Below, in pieces: positions 34,138 to 43,231 of a stretch of 64,000 nt of DNA; within the stretch, counting starts at the first letter, position 1; each line of letters starts with the position of its first letter. The DNA lies in the NCBI GenBank assembly GCA_023394615.1, contig JAEXAI010000022.1, forward strand, positions 1 to 64,000, given 5' to 3'. This stretch comes from Actinomycetes bacterium. Lineage in GTDB: Bacteria > Actinomycetota > Coriobacteriia > Coriobacteriales > Eggerthellaceae. Below the pieces are notes generated by a model, which worked only from the letters and a program-made list of their open reading frames with translations, did not search any database and was not told the DNA's origin. The translations under genes were made by a program, and so were the position numbers.

Positions 34138-34548
34138 ATGGAGCAGACGAACAAAGTGACAGAATCGCACGAGGATTATCTCGAGGCCATCGTGATGCTG
34201 GGCGGTACGGACAAAAAGTCCGTCAGGTCGGTAGACGTAGCGACGAAGCTTGGTGTTTCCAAGGCTTCGGTGAACAAAGCGGTGAGCGTGTTGAAAGCCG
34301 ATGGGATGCTGGTGCAGCCTTATTACGGTGATATAACCCTTACCGAGCGCGGTTACGACTATGGTTTGAGAGTCTCCGAGCGCCACGCGTTGCTTTCGGC
34401 TTTCCTGAATCAGGCCATTGGCCTCTCAGCCGAAAACGCCGATGCGGAAGCGTGCCTTTTAGAACACGACATCAGCGATGAGTCATTCGAAAAGTGGATT
34501 GCATATATCAAAGGCCTAGGCATCACCGCAGCAACTGAGCATATATGA
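34138..34548 (+). CDS. DtxR/MntR-family metal-dependent repressor
   Basis: 136 aa from ATG 34138, preceded by AGGAGG. Winged HTH EDYLEAIVMLGG...RSVDVATKLGVSKASVNKAVSVLKADGML, then LTERG and the dimerization helices with metal ligands (ERHALLSAFLNQA, EACLLEHDISDE). Length suits the MntR/short DtxR type without SH3 domain. Downstream of feoAB, so probably its iron-responsive repressor. Confidence 0.88.
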   Translation: MEQTNKVTESHEDYLEAIVMLGGTDKKSVRSVDVATKLGVSKASVNKAVSVLKADGMLVQPYYGDITLTERGYDYGLRVSERHALLSAFLNQAIGLSAENADAEACLLEHDISDESFEKWIAYIKGLGITAATEHI

Positions 34549-34606
34549 TAGAATACGAACAAACGTTTGCGCCAGGCGCGATGATAATCTCGATGTGAAG
34601 GAATGC

Positions 34607-35116
34607 ATGAACGAACGGCGAACCATATTGGGCATTGATCCTGGACTGGCGCATACCGGCTGGGGCATTGTGCGTCAAGAAGGTCCCCGGTTGGCATGCG
34701 TGGCCTACGGCTGCACTGCCACACTGCCCGAAGAGCAGTTGGCATTTCGTCTGAAGAAAATAAAAGACCAGGTAAGCGCTGTAATCAATCGATTCGAACC
34801 GGTGTGCGTCGGTATAGAGACCGTGTGGTTCGGAGTGAATTCCACCAGCGCTTTCGCAACTGGTCAGGCGCGCGGAGCGGCGCTGGTCGCATGCGCCGAC
34901 GGCGGGTTGGAAGTGGGGGAATTCACTCCCCGCGAGATAAAGCTGGCAGTGGTGGGTACTGGCACGGCCGACAAACATCAGGTGCAATACATGGTCAAGC
35001 AGCTCTTGGGGCTAGACGATTTGCCCCAACCCGACCATGCGGCAGATGCGCTGGCGGCGGCTATTTGCTACACCACGCATGTCGGTGTGCTTTCGGAAAA
35101 GGAAGGCGTGCGATGA
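34607..35116 (+). CDS. ruvC: Holliday junction resolvase RuvC
   Basis: 169 aa from ATG 34607 (AAGGA five bases upstream; a GTG at 34595 is the alternative). Catalytic Asp in LGIDPGLAHTGWG (D9-D10 region), Glu in VGIETVWFG, and the C-terminal DHAADALAAA acidic pair. Cleaves Holliday junctions as a dimer with RuvAB. Its TGA overlaps the ruvA ATG. Confidence 0.95.
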   Translation: MNERRTILGIDPGLAHTGWGIVRQEGPRLACVAYGCTATLPEEQLAFRLKKIKDQVSAVINRFEPVCVGIETVWFGVNSTSAFATGQARGAALVACADGGLEVGEFTPREIKLAVVGTGTADKHQVQYMVKQLLGLDDLPQPDHAADALAAAICYTTHVGVLSEKEGVR

Positions 35117-35694
35117 TTGCTTTTCTAGAAGGATCGCTCGCAGTGAAAACGGCCACCTCGATTGTTTTGAACGTCGGCGGGGTCGGTTTTACCATGGGCA
35201 TGTCGGGGAATTCCTTGGCGAAGATGCCCGAATTGGGCGAAACGGTTCTCGTGCATACGCATATGCAGGTGCGTGAAGATGCCATCACGCTGTTCGGTTT
35301 TGCAACAAGTGAGGAAAAAGAGCTGTTCGAGCGTCTGATAAACGTGTCGGGTGTGGGCCCGAAGGTAGCGTTAGCCGCGCTGTCGTCATTTACGCCGTCC
35401 GTTTTAGCGAGCGCAATCACGGCGGGGGATGTGGCCCAAGTGTCGCGAATCCCGGGCGTAGGTAAAAAGACAGCACAGCGCATAGTGTTGGAGCTGCAGG
35501 GCAAACTGGATGTGGAATCCCAGCTCGCTGTGGCAGAAGGCAGTGTTGATGGCGCGACTGTGCGAAGTGTCGTCGAGGACTTGTTGTCGATGGGATTCAC
35601 ATCTGCAGAAGCTGACATAGCGTTGAGGGGTGCGCCTGCGGGTGAGAGCGAAGCCAAGATGCTGCAGTATGCCCTGAAACGGTTGGGGGCTTAA
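35113..35694 (+). CDS. ruvA: Holliday junction branch migration protein RuvA
   Basis: 193 aa. OB fold (MIAFLEGSLAVKTATSIVLNVGGVGF), two HhH motifs (LINVSGVGPKVALAAL; VSRIPGVGKKTAQRIV), flexible linker, and the C-terminal RuvB-binding domain (VVEDLLSMGFTSAEAD). Starts by ATGA overlap with ruvC; next gene follows without a gap. Confidence 0.95.
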   Translation: MIAFLEGSLAVKTATSIVLNVGGVGFTMGMSGNSLAKMPELGETVLVHTHMQVREDAITLFGFATSEEKELFERLINVSGVGPKVALAALSSFTPSVLASAITAGDVAQVSRIPGVGKKTAQRIVLELQGKLDVESQLAVAEGSVDGATVRSVVEDLLSMGFTSAEADIALRGAPAGESEAKMLQYALKRLGA

Positions 35695-36846
35695 ATGCCT
35701 GATGATATTCGTATAGAGGGCCTGATGTTCGATGCTTCTCTTCCGAGTGAGGATGCCTCTTCATCGGCGCATGGGGACAATGGGCCAACATCCGAGCATC
35801 CCGCACCCGTTGCGGCGAGCGAGGTTGACGGGGCGCGTGGGCGCATGGCGACGGTGGAGTTGACCGAAGACGACCTTGCGCTCGATCGCACGTTGCGTCC
35901 TCAGATGCTGGATGACTACTTAGGGCAAACGAAGATCAAAGACAGTTTGCGTATCCTTATAAAAGCCGCGCAGGGCCGCAAGGATGTGGTGGATCATATC
36001 TTGTTTTCAGGTCCTCCGGGCTTGGGCAAGACCACGCTGGCAACGGTGGTCGCCAACGAAATGGGCTCCAACATCAAAACGACGAGTGGCCCCGCTATAG
36101 AGCGCACCGGCGATTTAGCCGCAATACTCACCAACTTAGAAGAAGGCGATGTGCTGTTTATCGACGAGATTCATCGTCTGAACCGCATGGTCGAAGAGGT
36201 GCTCTACCCTGCTTTGGAAGACTATGCGCTTGATATTGTGGTAGGCAAAGGCCCTGCGGCGCGTTCCATCAGGCTCGATTTGCCGCGTTTTACCCTCATT
36301 GGCGCAACCACGCGCACGGGTTTACTGACGGGACCTCTGCGCGATCGCTTCGGCATATCGTTTCGTTTGAACTATTATTCAGCAGAAGAACTGGCCGACA
36401 TTGTGTGCAGGTCGGCTTCCATCCTAGATGTTTCCATCGATCGAGCAGGCGCTCTGGAAATAGCGCGCCGCAGCAGGGGCACGCCACGATTGGCGAACCG
36501 TTTGCTCAAACGAGTGCGCGATTGGTCGCAGGTGAAAAGCAACGGTGCGATAGACGAAGATTGTGCAGCTCTTGCCCTCGAGTTTTTCGAAGTGGACCCC
36601 TTGGGGCTCGATGCTGTGGATAATCGGGTGCTGCAGCTTTTGTGCAAACAGTTTAGTGGACGGCCGGTCGGATTGAGCACATTGGCGTCCGCATTGAGCG
36701 AAGACCAAGACACGCTGAAAGATGTGTATGAACCATATCTGATGCAGCAAGGGTTGCTTGTGCGTACGCCGAAGGGCCGTCAACCCACCGAGCGTGCCTT
36801 CGAGCATTTGGGAATACCCTTGCCGAAAGGCTTCGAGCTGCGCTGA
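35695..36846 (+). CDS. ruvB: Holliday junction branch migration helicase RuvB
   Basis: 383 aa. AAA+ ATPase: GPPGLGKTTLA (Walker A), LFIDEIHRLNR (Walker B), GATTRTGLLTGPLRDRFG (sensor 1 and Arg finger), and the winged-helix C-terminus with GRQPTERAFEHLG. About 50 residues rich in Ser, Asp and Gly precede the usual start (VELTEDDLALDRTLRPQ), longer than in E. coli; no internal start looks better. Completes ruvCAB. Confidence 0.95.
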   Translation: MPDDIRIEGLMFDASLPSEDASSSAHGDNGPTSEHPAPVAASEVDGARGRMATVELTEDDLALDRTLRPQMLDDYLGQTKIKDSLRILIKAAQGRKDVVDHILFSGPPGLGKTTLATVVANEMGSNIKTTSGPAIERTGDLAAILTNLEEGDVLFIDEIHRLNRMVEEVLYPALEDYALDIVVGKGPAARSIRLDLPRFTLIGATTRTGLLTGPLRDRFGISFRLNYYSAEELADIVCRSASILDVSIDRAGALEIARRSRGTPRLANRLLKRVRDWSQVKSNGAIDEDCAALALEFFEVDPLGLDAVDNRVLQLLCKQFSGRPVGLSTLASALSEDQDTLKDVYEPYLMQQGLLVRTPKGRQPTERAFEHLGIPLPKGFELR

Positions 36847-36913
36847 TATGGGAGACACTCCAGGATACTGTATCCTTGAAAGCGCTCGTTTAAACAGTTG
36901 AGGAAGGATCGAC

Positions 36914-37345
36914 ATGTTCGAAAGCGATTATCTGATGCGAATGATCCAGCAGCTTATAGAGGCAATCGTGCGCAGCATGGAAGCGGCCAACGGCACGCGA
37001 GAAGATCCTGCGGCAGCCGCTGATTTGCTGGAAGCGGCCATCGGTGCGGCGGTGGACATGGACAGTTCCGTGTTTTTGTCTTTGGCTCCAGAATCCATCG
37101 CTGACATATTGAGCGTGTCCGGCACCGATGAGCATGTGGCCGAGTACGTGGGCCGCTCGCTCTTTTTGGAGTCAGACTATCTGCTTCGCTCGGGAAACGA
37201 CGAACTTGCACGCATTCGCGAGGATCAGGCGCGCGCTTTGGGTAGCGCGTATGGTTTCTCTTTGGACGAGGGCATGGATCCCGAAGATGCCATGAAGGCA
37301 TATCTGGCTACACAGGATGACCACTCTGAAAATCAGAGTAACTGA
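36914..37345 (+). CDS. DUF6483-like protein
   Basis: 143 aa, acidic. It begins FESDYLMRMIQQLIEAIVRSM, the pattern I associate with the DUF6483 family of Firmicutes and coriobacteria, and has helical segments FLESDYLLRSGNDELARIREDQ; function unknown. GAGGAAGG lies upstream. It is 67 bp after ruvB and may be co-transcribed. The family name is from memory, so moderate confidence. Confidence 0.6.
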   Translation: MFESDYLMRMIQQLIEAIVRSMEAANGTREDPAAAADLLEAAIGAAVDMDSSVFLSLAPESIADILSVSGTDEHVAEYVGRSLFLESDYLLRSGNDELARIREDQARALGSAYGFSLDEGMDPEDAMKAYLATQDDHSENQSN

Positions 37346-37551
37346 GATGTATTTTGTGCTGATTCCATCGAGCAACGGCTTAAATGGGAGCGCAGAACGA
37401 GAATTTTTTGCCAGAAGAAAGAAACATCTCCCCAAGAACGCCTCGATAGTGTAGAGTGACAGACTATAAGCCTGTATGGGCAGTCTCGGAATGCACGCCA
37501 TGCATTTCGGGGGCGGTTGAATCCCTTTGGGGATAGAAGAAAAGAGGAAAC
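37346..37551 (+). other. Leader region of the cold-shock gene
   Basis: 206 bp with two small inverted repeats: CGGAATGC/GCATTTCG (~37488-37510) and ATCCC/GGGGAT (~37520-37536), the latter ending near the AAAGAGG ribosome site. Long structured leaders are common for csp genes. Confidence 0.4.
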
Positions 37552-37779
37552 ATGGCGGAAGGTACTGTGAAGTGGTTCGGCGGCAAGAAGGCCGATGGTA
37601 AAACTAGGGGATACGGTTTTATCACTCAAGACAACGGCGAAGATCTCTTTGTTTACTACAAGGAAATCGAAAAGGACAAAGAGGGCTTCAAGACTCTCGA
37701 AGAGGGTCAGCGCGTCTCCTTCGACGTCGAGCCCGGCCAAGATGGCAAACTTCAGGCCGTCAACGTCGTGAAGCTGTAG
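37552..37779 (+). CDS. Cold-shock domain protein (CspA-like)
   Basis: 75 aa. MAEGTVKWFGGKKADGKTRGYGFIT (RNP1-like GYGFIT), DLFVYYKEI (RNP2 with Tyr instead of His-Phe) and GQRVSFDVE. A Lys/Gly-rich insertion (GGKKADGKT) and a longer loop (KDKEGFKTL) set it apart from standard ~66-aa CspA. Single-stranded RNA/DNA chaperone. AAGAGGAAAC precedes ATG; a strong terminator follows. Confidence 0.9.
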   Translation: MAEGTVKWFGGKKADGKTRGYGFITQDNGEDLFVYYKEIEKDKEGFKTLEEGQRVSFDVEPGQDGKLQAVNVVKL

Positions 37780-37808
37780 ATTCAAACGAGAATCCACAAG
37801 CATCAAAA

Positions 37809-37840
37809 GGGAACCCGCGGTAGTGCGGGTTCCCTTTTTT
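37809..37840 (+). terminator. Rho-independent terminator after csp
   Basis: GGGAACCCGC (37809-37818), loop GGTAGT, GCGGGTTCCC (37825-37834), TTTTTT. Confidence 0.93.
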
Positions 37841-37887
37841 AATGATGAGAACGAGTCGGCGAGGTGCCGGGTGCTGCGCGAAGTGCT

Positions 37888-39147
37888 TTACAGAAAAGCC
37901 GAAAGAGGCAGAATCACATTGCCCGCAATTGCCAGTACCAGTGCCACATAGAACATAGCGCGGCCGAAGAAACGCGAGAATGCTTCATCTTTTCGCCCGT
38001 ATTCGCTGCGTATATTGTTAATCTGGATGATGTAAATCGCTACCATCACGATAGTCATGATGCCCCAGATGTTCACGAATTCAAGCAGGCCTAAATCCAG
38101 CGCATCGGGCAGTAATGCCGCGCCGACCATGATATTGGATACCGTGCCGAACAGGGCGCCGGGAATCATTCCCAATGGGTCGACTCGATGGTGGCCGCAA
38201 ATATAGAGCATAATCAGCACCCAGAGCGTCGTGCCATACATGGCGATGAAACACTTAACATAGAGCCCGATACCGGCGCGCCCGACGGTTATGGCGGTCA
38301 TATATTCTGAGTCGGTGGTGGGGTAGATAAGCGTTGGATCCGATTCCGTGCTGGGGTAAGTATAGGCGGTGTTTGCGAACTGGATATCCTTGACCTCATA
38401 GCCTGCCAAATTGGCACTTTCATTCACGCCGCTGTTTTCGGTGTCGCCTACCAAGAGCACTTCTGTCGCGTCATATTCCGATTCCACGAATATGCGCAGC
38501 TGATGTGACTCTAGGGGGAAACGCGACGTGTAGAATACTTTGTTCAGCGTGACGTCGATACGCGTTAGCTGGTAGTGGGTGTCTCCGACGTTTGATTCGG
38601 TCAGAATCTCACGTTTGTTGATGTAGCCCTTGTATATGTGAAAGTTGTTCGCCATGTCCAAATCAGGGTTGCCATCCCAGCGAAACCACACCAGCATAGT
38701 GACGCGGTAGCTGGAATCCTTGATGGATAGGTTGTTGATGTAGTTCACGTACGTGCCCACCGTCACGTTCGTTGAATCGTGCGCTGCCGCTTTGTCTTCG
38801 GCGATAGTACGTTCTTGCGTGTAGTACTCGGTATTGTTTTCGTACCAGGTGTCCTTTTCGGCACTGCTGTCTGAAATGAGAGAGGCCACCATGCAGGTAA
38901 GCAAAGTGATGCCTATGACAAGAGATGCGATGACCCAAGTGAGGAACATCTTGCGTTTGCGGGGGTCGAGTCCCTTGATGTCACGGATGGTGTAGCGCTC
39001 GAAATGCTTTGTCTGTTTGGCGGTTTGTTTCGTAGCGTTGGCTTTGAGAACGGTTGTTTCGGAAGTGTCTTTTTCGGTTTCCTGCGGTTCCGGAAACGGT
39101 TGCACGCCGCTTGTCTCGTGGATGATGTTGTCGTTGTCTTTGTCCAT
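37888..39147 (-). CDS. Pentameric ligand-gated ion channel-like membrane protein
   Basis: 419 aa. Residues 1-66 are polar and probably cytosolic; 67-90 are a hydrophobic anchor; 91-290 form an extracellular domain with VTMLVWFRWDGNPDL and VFYTSRFPLESHQLRIFVES, the latter like the FPFD-x-Q-x-L Cys-loop region of pLGICs; four TMs follow (293-317, 325-346, 355-376, 397-417). The second reads DPLGMIPGALFGTVSNIMVGAALLPD, resembling an M2 pore helix ending in the conserved Pro. The extra N-terminal TM is not typical of pLGICs. Family assignment comes from pattern alone; ligand and ion are unknown. Monocistronic. Confidence 0.5.
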   Translation of the reverse strand: MDKDNDNIIHETSGVQPFPEPQETEKDTSETTVLKANATKQTAKQTKHFERYTIRDIKGLDPRKRKMFLTWVIASLVIGITLLTCMVASLISDSSAEKDTWYENNTEYYTQERTIAEDKAAAHDSTNVTVGTYVNYINNLSIKDSSYRVTMLVWFRWDGNPDLDMANNFHIYKGYINKREILTESNVGDTHYQLTRIDVTLNKVFYTSRFPLESHQLRIFVESEYDATEVLLVGDTENSGVNESANLAGYEVKDIQFANTAYTYPSTESDPTLIYPTTDSEYMTAITVGRAGIGLYVKCFIAMYGTTLWVLIMLYICGHHRVDPLGMIPGALFGTVSNIMVGAALLPDALDLGLLEFVNIWGIMTIVMVAIYIIQINNIRSEYGRKDEAFSRFFGRAMFYVALVLAIAGNVILPLSAFL

Positions 39148-39261
39148 TGCGCCACTTTCCGTGAATACCCTATCGAAGCTATTCTAATCATAAAAAAGAC
39201 AACGATACACCAAACTGCTTTCGAGAGGCAAGACTGCTTTGCGGCGAGCTCGTTTTTAAGT

Positions 39262-40335
39262 CTAATGGATGAGCATGGCATCGCCAAACGACAACATCCG
39301 GTACTCATTGTCGATGGCGTGTTTGTAGGCCGCCATGATGAAATCACGGCTGCTGAAAGCCGATACCAGCATCATCAGCGTGGAGCGGGGTACATGGAAG
39401 TTCGTTATCATAGCGTCGATCACATGGAATTTGCTTCCCGGCAGCAGGAACAGCGACGTAGTGGCATTGTCGCGGGCCACCAACTTGTTTTGCTCTGCGT
39501 CCCAAGCGCTCTCGAGGCTGCGTACGCTGGTTGTACCTACGGCAATCACTCGGTTGCCCCGTGCATGGGCCGCATCGCATGCGTCCACCACGTGCTGCTC
39601 CACGGTATAGGTTTCGGTGTGCATGGCGTGTTCGGCCGGGTCCTCTTCGTCCACCACGCGAAACGTGTCGATGCCCACCTGCAGCTCAACGGTTTCAAAT
39701 AATGCGCCCTTTTCGCGAATGCGCTCGATAAGCTGCGGGGTGAAATGCAGCCCAGCTGTAGGGGCTGCCGCCGATTTCTCGCGCGTGGAATACACGGTCT
39801 GGTAAAGCTCTTCGTTTCCAGTGTAGTGCTTGATGTAGGGTGGCAGGGGGGTGTGTCCCACGGCGTGCAGCGCTTCGCCCAAAGACGGCCAAGCTGTGCT
39901 CAGACGTGCGATACGCTCGCCTTTGCCTTCCACAAAATCAACTATCTCAGCTTGCATGGCTACGTCGCCCGCACCGTTGCGAAACTCGATGACTGCTCCG
40001 GGCTTCAACCGTTTGCCTGGACGCACGAGCACTTCCCAGATGGCAGATGAGTTCGTTTTCGGCTCATACTCTGGAATTTCGCGCAGCAGGAATACTTCGG
40101 CCATACCACCCGTTTCGCGTTTCGCGCCTAGAAGTCTGGCTGGCATCACGCGGGTCTCGTTGGCCACCAGTACGTCTCCTGCATCGATGTAGTCATATAC
40201 GTCACGGAAAATCCGGTCTTCAAGGGCGCCGCTCGTGCGATCCATCACCAGCATACGGCACTCGTCACGTATGGCTGCCGGTTCCTGCGCAATGCGCTCC
40301 TGTGGCAGGTCGTAGTCGAAATCGCTCGTTCTCAT
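39262..40335 (-). CDS. queA: S-adenosylmethionine:tRNA ribosyltransferase-isomerase QueA
   Basis: 357 aa. Transfers the ribosyl part of SAM to preQ1 in tRNA to make epoxyqueuosine. Conserved: FDYDLPQERIAQEPA at the N-terminus, GDVLVANETRVMPARLLG, PGKRLKPGAVIEF, HYTGNEELYQTVY, AAAPTAGLHF, VELQVGIDTFRVV and ITNFHVPRSTLMMLVSAF near the C-terminus. Its start overlaps the queH stop by 4 bp. Confidence 0.95.
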   Translation of the reverse strand: MRTSDFDYDLPQERIAQEPAAIRDECRMLVMDRTSGALEDRIFRDVYDYIDAGDVLVANETRVMPARLLGAKRETGGMAEVFLLREIPEYEPKTNSSAIWEVLVRPGKRLKPGAVIEFRNGAGDVAMQAEIVDFVEGKGERIARLSTAWPSLGEALHAVGHTPLPPYIKHYTGNEELYQTVYSTREKSAAAPTAGLHFTPQLIERIREKGALFETVELQVGIDTFRVVDEEDPAEHAMHTETYTVEQHVVDACDAAHARGNRVIAVGTTSVRSLESAWDAEQNKLVARDNATTSLFLLPGSKFHVIDAMITNFHVPRSTLMMLVSAFSSRDFIMAAYKHAIDNEYRMLSFGDAMLIH

Positions 40336-41102
40336 TGTGAGTCGTTCTCCTTTTGGGTGCTGCGTTGTGCCCTGCGATAAGCATCGCGTGCTGCACGTTT
40401 CTCATGTTGCTTTCGGTCGTATTCGGCTCGCGACGCTGTCGCTTTAGCTCGTGCGGCCGCTTGTGCCGCTCGGGCGGGAGCGAGAGTTTTGTCTCGCTCT
40501 GCTTTTTCGGCTGCCCGCTGCTGTTTGCGCTGCTCGCGTTCGGCGGCAGCTTCGGCATCGGAATAGGCGCAGCCGCAGTAATTCTGTCGGTACATGCCCA
40601 GTTCACGGCTGCGGCGGGTCGCCTGTTTGTAGTATGGTCTGAAATCTTGGAATACGGGCATCAGTCCGTAGGGTTGGCATGCAGCAGCCAATTCTTCCTC
40701 GATAATCTCCGAGAACTGATAAGGGCTTACCGCAAGCGTGGTCGAAAGACCCTCGAAGTCGTGGGCTGCGGCATATGCGGCCGCCTCCTGTAGGCGCATG
40801 CGGTAGCACAGGCGGCATCGCTTGGCATGGTGTGTATCGGCTGTCGATGCAGTGGTTTTCCCGTCAGCAAGCGCAGGTGCCACGGCAGCTTTCCACGCGG
40901 GGATGTCGTAGATCCCTTCGATGACGGGAATGTTTTCAACACGGGCCCATTCCACTAGGGCTTGTAAGCGTTTGTCATATTCGGCGCGTGGGTGGATGTT
41001 CGAATTCATGAAAGCTATCGTCAGATCGTGACCAGCTGCATGAAGCAGCCGCACAGGTTCCAGCGAGCACGGCCCGCAGCAGGCGTGAAGTAATATTTTC
41101 AT
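40332..41102 (-). CDS. queH: Epoxyqueuosine reductase QueH
   Basis: 256 aa from ATG 41102; reduces epoxyqueuosine to queuosine in the last step. KILLHACCGPCSLEPV (adjacent Cys pair and CxxC), RCRLCYRMRL (Cys-x2-Cys), and YRQNYCGCAYS near residue 185 give the Fe-S and redox cysteines. After CGC, residues ~190-256 are a basic, Ala/Lys/Arg/Glu-rich tail, probably helical, not usual for the family. A TTG at 41126 is a possible longer start, but the family begins with this Met. Confidence 0.92.
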   Translation of the reverse strand: MKILLHACCGPCSLEPVRLLHAAGHDLTIAFMNSNIHPRAEYDKRLQALVEWARVENIPVIEGIYDIPAWKAAVAPALADGKTTASTADTHHAKRCRLCYRMRLQEAAAYAAAHDFEGLSTTLAVSPYQFSEIIEEELAAACQPYGLMPVFQDFRPYYKQATRRSRELGMYRQNYCGCAYSDAEAAAEREQRKQQRAAEKAERDKTLAPARAAQAAARAKATASRAEYDRKQHEKRAARDAYRRAQRSTQKENDSQ

Positions 41103-41180
41103 GGCTAACGAGCAGGCTCCTTTCAATGTGTCCTATACTATCACGGTAAAAACCTCGCACTGTTCTCTCAAAGGAAAACC

Positions 41181-41945
41181 ATGGACCAACCTGCTTACAA
41201 CGCTCTCTTTTTCGACCTCGACGGAACCCTTCTGCCGATGGATATACATGAGTTCCTCACTTCCTACTTCACCCTGTTGGGTGAATGCGCCGCATCTGCT
41301 GGATTCGATGCGGAAACTTTTGGAGCTGCAGTGAAGACATCGGTGTTTTCCATGGGCGATCATGAGCCGGGTGTTTTGAACTGCGACGCGTTCTGGGGCC
41401 GCATGCGCGAGCACCTTGGCGATGACGTGAATCGTGCCTACGGCTTTTTCGAAGGATTCTATGCGAAAGAATTCGGTACTTTGGGGGACGCTGTGGTACC
41501 CAATCCGGCAGCCGCTCAAGCTATCAACACGCTGCGCGATAAAGGCTACTTGCTGTTTTTAACCACCATGCCCATGTTTCCTTTGCCGGCGGTGGAGTGG
41601 CGTCTTCGCTGGGCAGGCGTGGATCCTGCGGCATTCAGCCGCATCACTTGTTATGATAATTCTACGTCGATAAAACCCCGGCTGGCTTATTTCGAAGAGA
41701 ACCTCGCGATGATTGATGCATCTGCGGAAAACGTGCTGATGGTGGGCAACAACACGAAGGAAGACCTTGCGTGCATGGACACTGGCATGGATGCCTATCT
41801 GGTCACCGACAACTTGTTGAACCCCAACGAGTTCGACGTGGAAAGTGTGAAACACGGTTCGCTGGTAGACTTCGCTGACTTTGCGGCAGCCTTGCCTGTT
41901 TGTGCTCATCCCGCCACGATCATCGCCGAAGGGCCGCACGCATGA
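41181..41945 (+). CDS. HAD-family hydrolase
   Basis: 254 aa. HAD motif I FFDLDGTLLPMD, motif II LFLTTMP, motif III Lys in SIKPRLAYF, motif IV VGNNTKEDLACMDTGMDAYLV. An alpha-helical cap lies between I and II. Substrate unknown. AAAGGAAAACC precedes ATG; overlaps tgt by ATGA and may be coexpressed with it. Confidence 0.88.
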   Translation: MDQPAYNALFFDLDGTLLPMDIHEFLTSYFTLLGECAASAGFDAETFGAAVKTSVFSMGDHEPGVLNCDAFWGRMREHLGDDVNRAYGFFEGFYAKEFGTLGDAVVPNPAAAQAINTLRDKGYLLFLTTMPMFPLPAVEWRLRWAGVDPAAFSRITCYDNSTSIKPRLAYFEENLAMIDASAENVLMVGNNTKEDLACMDTGMDAYLVTDNLLNPNEFDVESVKHGSLVDFADFAAALPVCAHPATIIAEGPHA

Positions 41946-43087
41946 GCCTGTTTGATTTCACGGTTCAAGCGCAAAGCGGGCACGCTCGTGCAGCAACGTT
42001 TGATACGGCTCACGGACAGGTGACCACGCCGCTTTTTATGCCGGTGGGCACGCATGCTACAGTGAAGGGTACGCTGCCTGAAACCTTGCACAAAATTGGC
42101 GCGCAGATCGTATTGGCGAACACGTACCATCTAAGCTTGCGTCCCGGTGCGGACGTAATCGAAGAAGCGGGCGGCATGCATGCGTTCATGAACTGGGATG
42201 GTCCCATCCTTACTGATTCGGGTGGCTTTCAGGTGTTCAGTCTGGCCGATACGCTGAAGCTCGATCCCGATGGGTTGAGCTTCCGCTCCATTTACGGCGG
42301 AGACCATGTGCGCTGGACGCCTGAAGACAACATGCATATCCAAGAGCAATTAGGCGCAGATATCATCATGCAGCTAGACCAATGCTCGCCTTATCCGGCA
42401 ACGCGGCAATTCGTGCAGGAGGCTACTGACCTTTCGGCGAATTGGGCGCGTCGCTGCCTCGCCGCGCACAAACGTGCTGATCAGGCGTTGTTCGGCATTG
42501 TTCAGGGCGGTATGCATCTGGATTTACGATTGGGATCGGTGTCTCAGCTGCGTGAGATAGGCAGCGAGAGCTTAGCTGCGGGTGGCCGCGATTTTGACGG
42601 CTTCGGCATCGGTGGCTACTCGGTAGGCGAGGAGCACGACATGATGTTCCAGACGCTGGGGGATGTCGCGCGTGCTCTTCCCGCGAATAAGCCGCGTTAC
42701 CTGATGGGCGTGGGAAACCCCACCACATTGGTGCGTGCTGTGCGCGAAGGCGTCGATTTATTCGATTGCGTTTTGCCCACGCGCACGGCCCGCATGGGAA
42801 CGGCTTTCAGCTCTACGGGGCGCATGAACATGCGAAACGCGCAGTACACACGCGATTTCACACCGCTCGATCATAACTGCGACTGTCCAGTGTGCCAGCA
42901 GTATTCGCGTGCTTATATCCGCCATTTGGTGAAAAGCAACGAGATGCTAGGCGGCATTCTCCTCTCGCAGCACAACCTGTATTATCTGTTGAAGCTCATG
43001 CGTCGCGCACGTGAGGCTGTGCTGGCTGATGCCTATGAGGAATTTTATGCAGAATGGATGGCATCTTTGGCGGCCAACGATTATTGA
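41942..43087 (+). CDS. tgt: Queuine tRNA-ribosyltransferase
   Basis: 381 aa from ATG 41942 (coupled to the HAD gene). Base exchange of guanine-34 for preQ1 in tRNA. DSGGFQVFSL, MQLDQCSPYPA (catalytic Asp region), GIVQGGMHLDLR, FDCVLPTRTARMGTAFS, and the zinc site CDCPVCQQYSRAYIRHL with later His. With queA and queH it covers the conserved part of queuosine synthesis; preQ1 biosynthesis (queCDEF) is not seen here. Confidence 0.95.
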   Translation: MSLFDFTVQAQSGHARAATFDTAHGQVTTPLFMPVGTHATVKGTLPETLHKIGAQIVLANTYHLSLRPGADVIEEAGGMHAFMNWDGPILTDSGGFQVFSLADTLKLDPDGLSFRSIYGGDHVRWTPEDNMHIQEQLGADIIMQLDQCSPYPATRQFVQEATDLSANWARRCLAAHKRADQALFGIVQGGMHLDLRLGSVSQLREIGSESLAAGGRDFDGFGIGGYSVGEEHDMMFQTLGDVARALPANKPRYLMGVGNPTTLVRAVREGVDLFDCVLPTRTARMGTAFSSTGRMNMRNAQYTRDFTPLDHNCDCPVCQQYSRAYIRHLVKSNEMLGGILLSQHNLYYLLKLMRRAREAVLADAYEEFYAEWMASLAANDY

Positions 43088-43231
43088 TGCAATCAACCGG
43101 TATGCCCGCCCCTTGGTTGGGTGATTCGCAGTGTTCGCGCGTTTGCACAGCGGTGAAGCAGCTATTTGTGGCATAATACGCAAGTTGGAATGATTCAAGG
43201 CGCCAAAGGCGTCGGTTGGAAGGTAAGTTTG

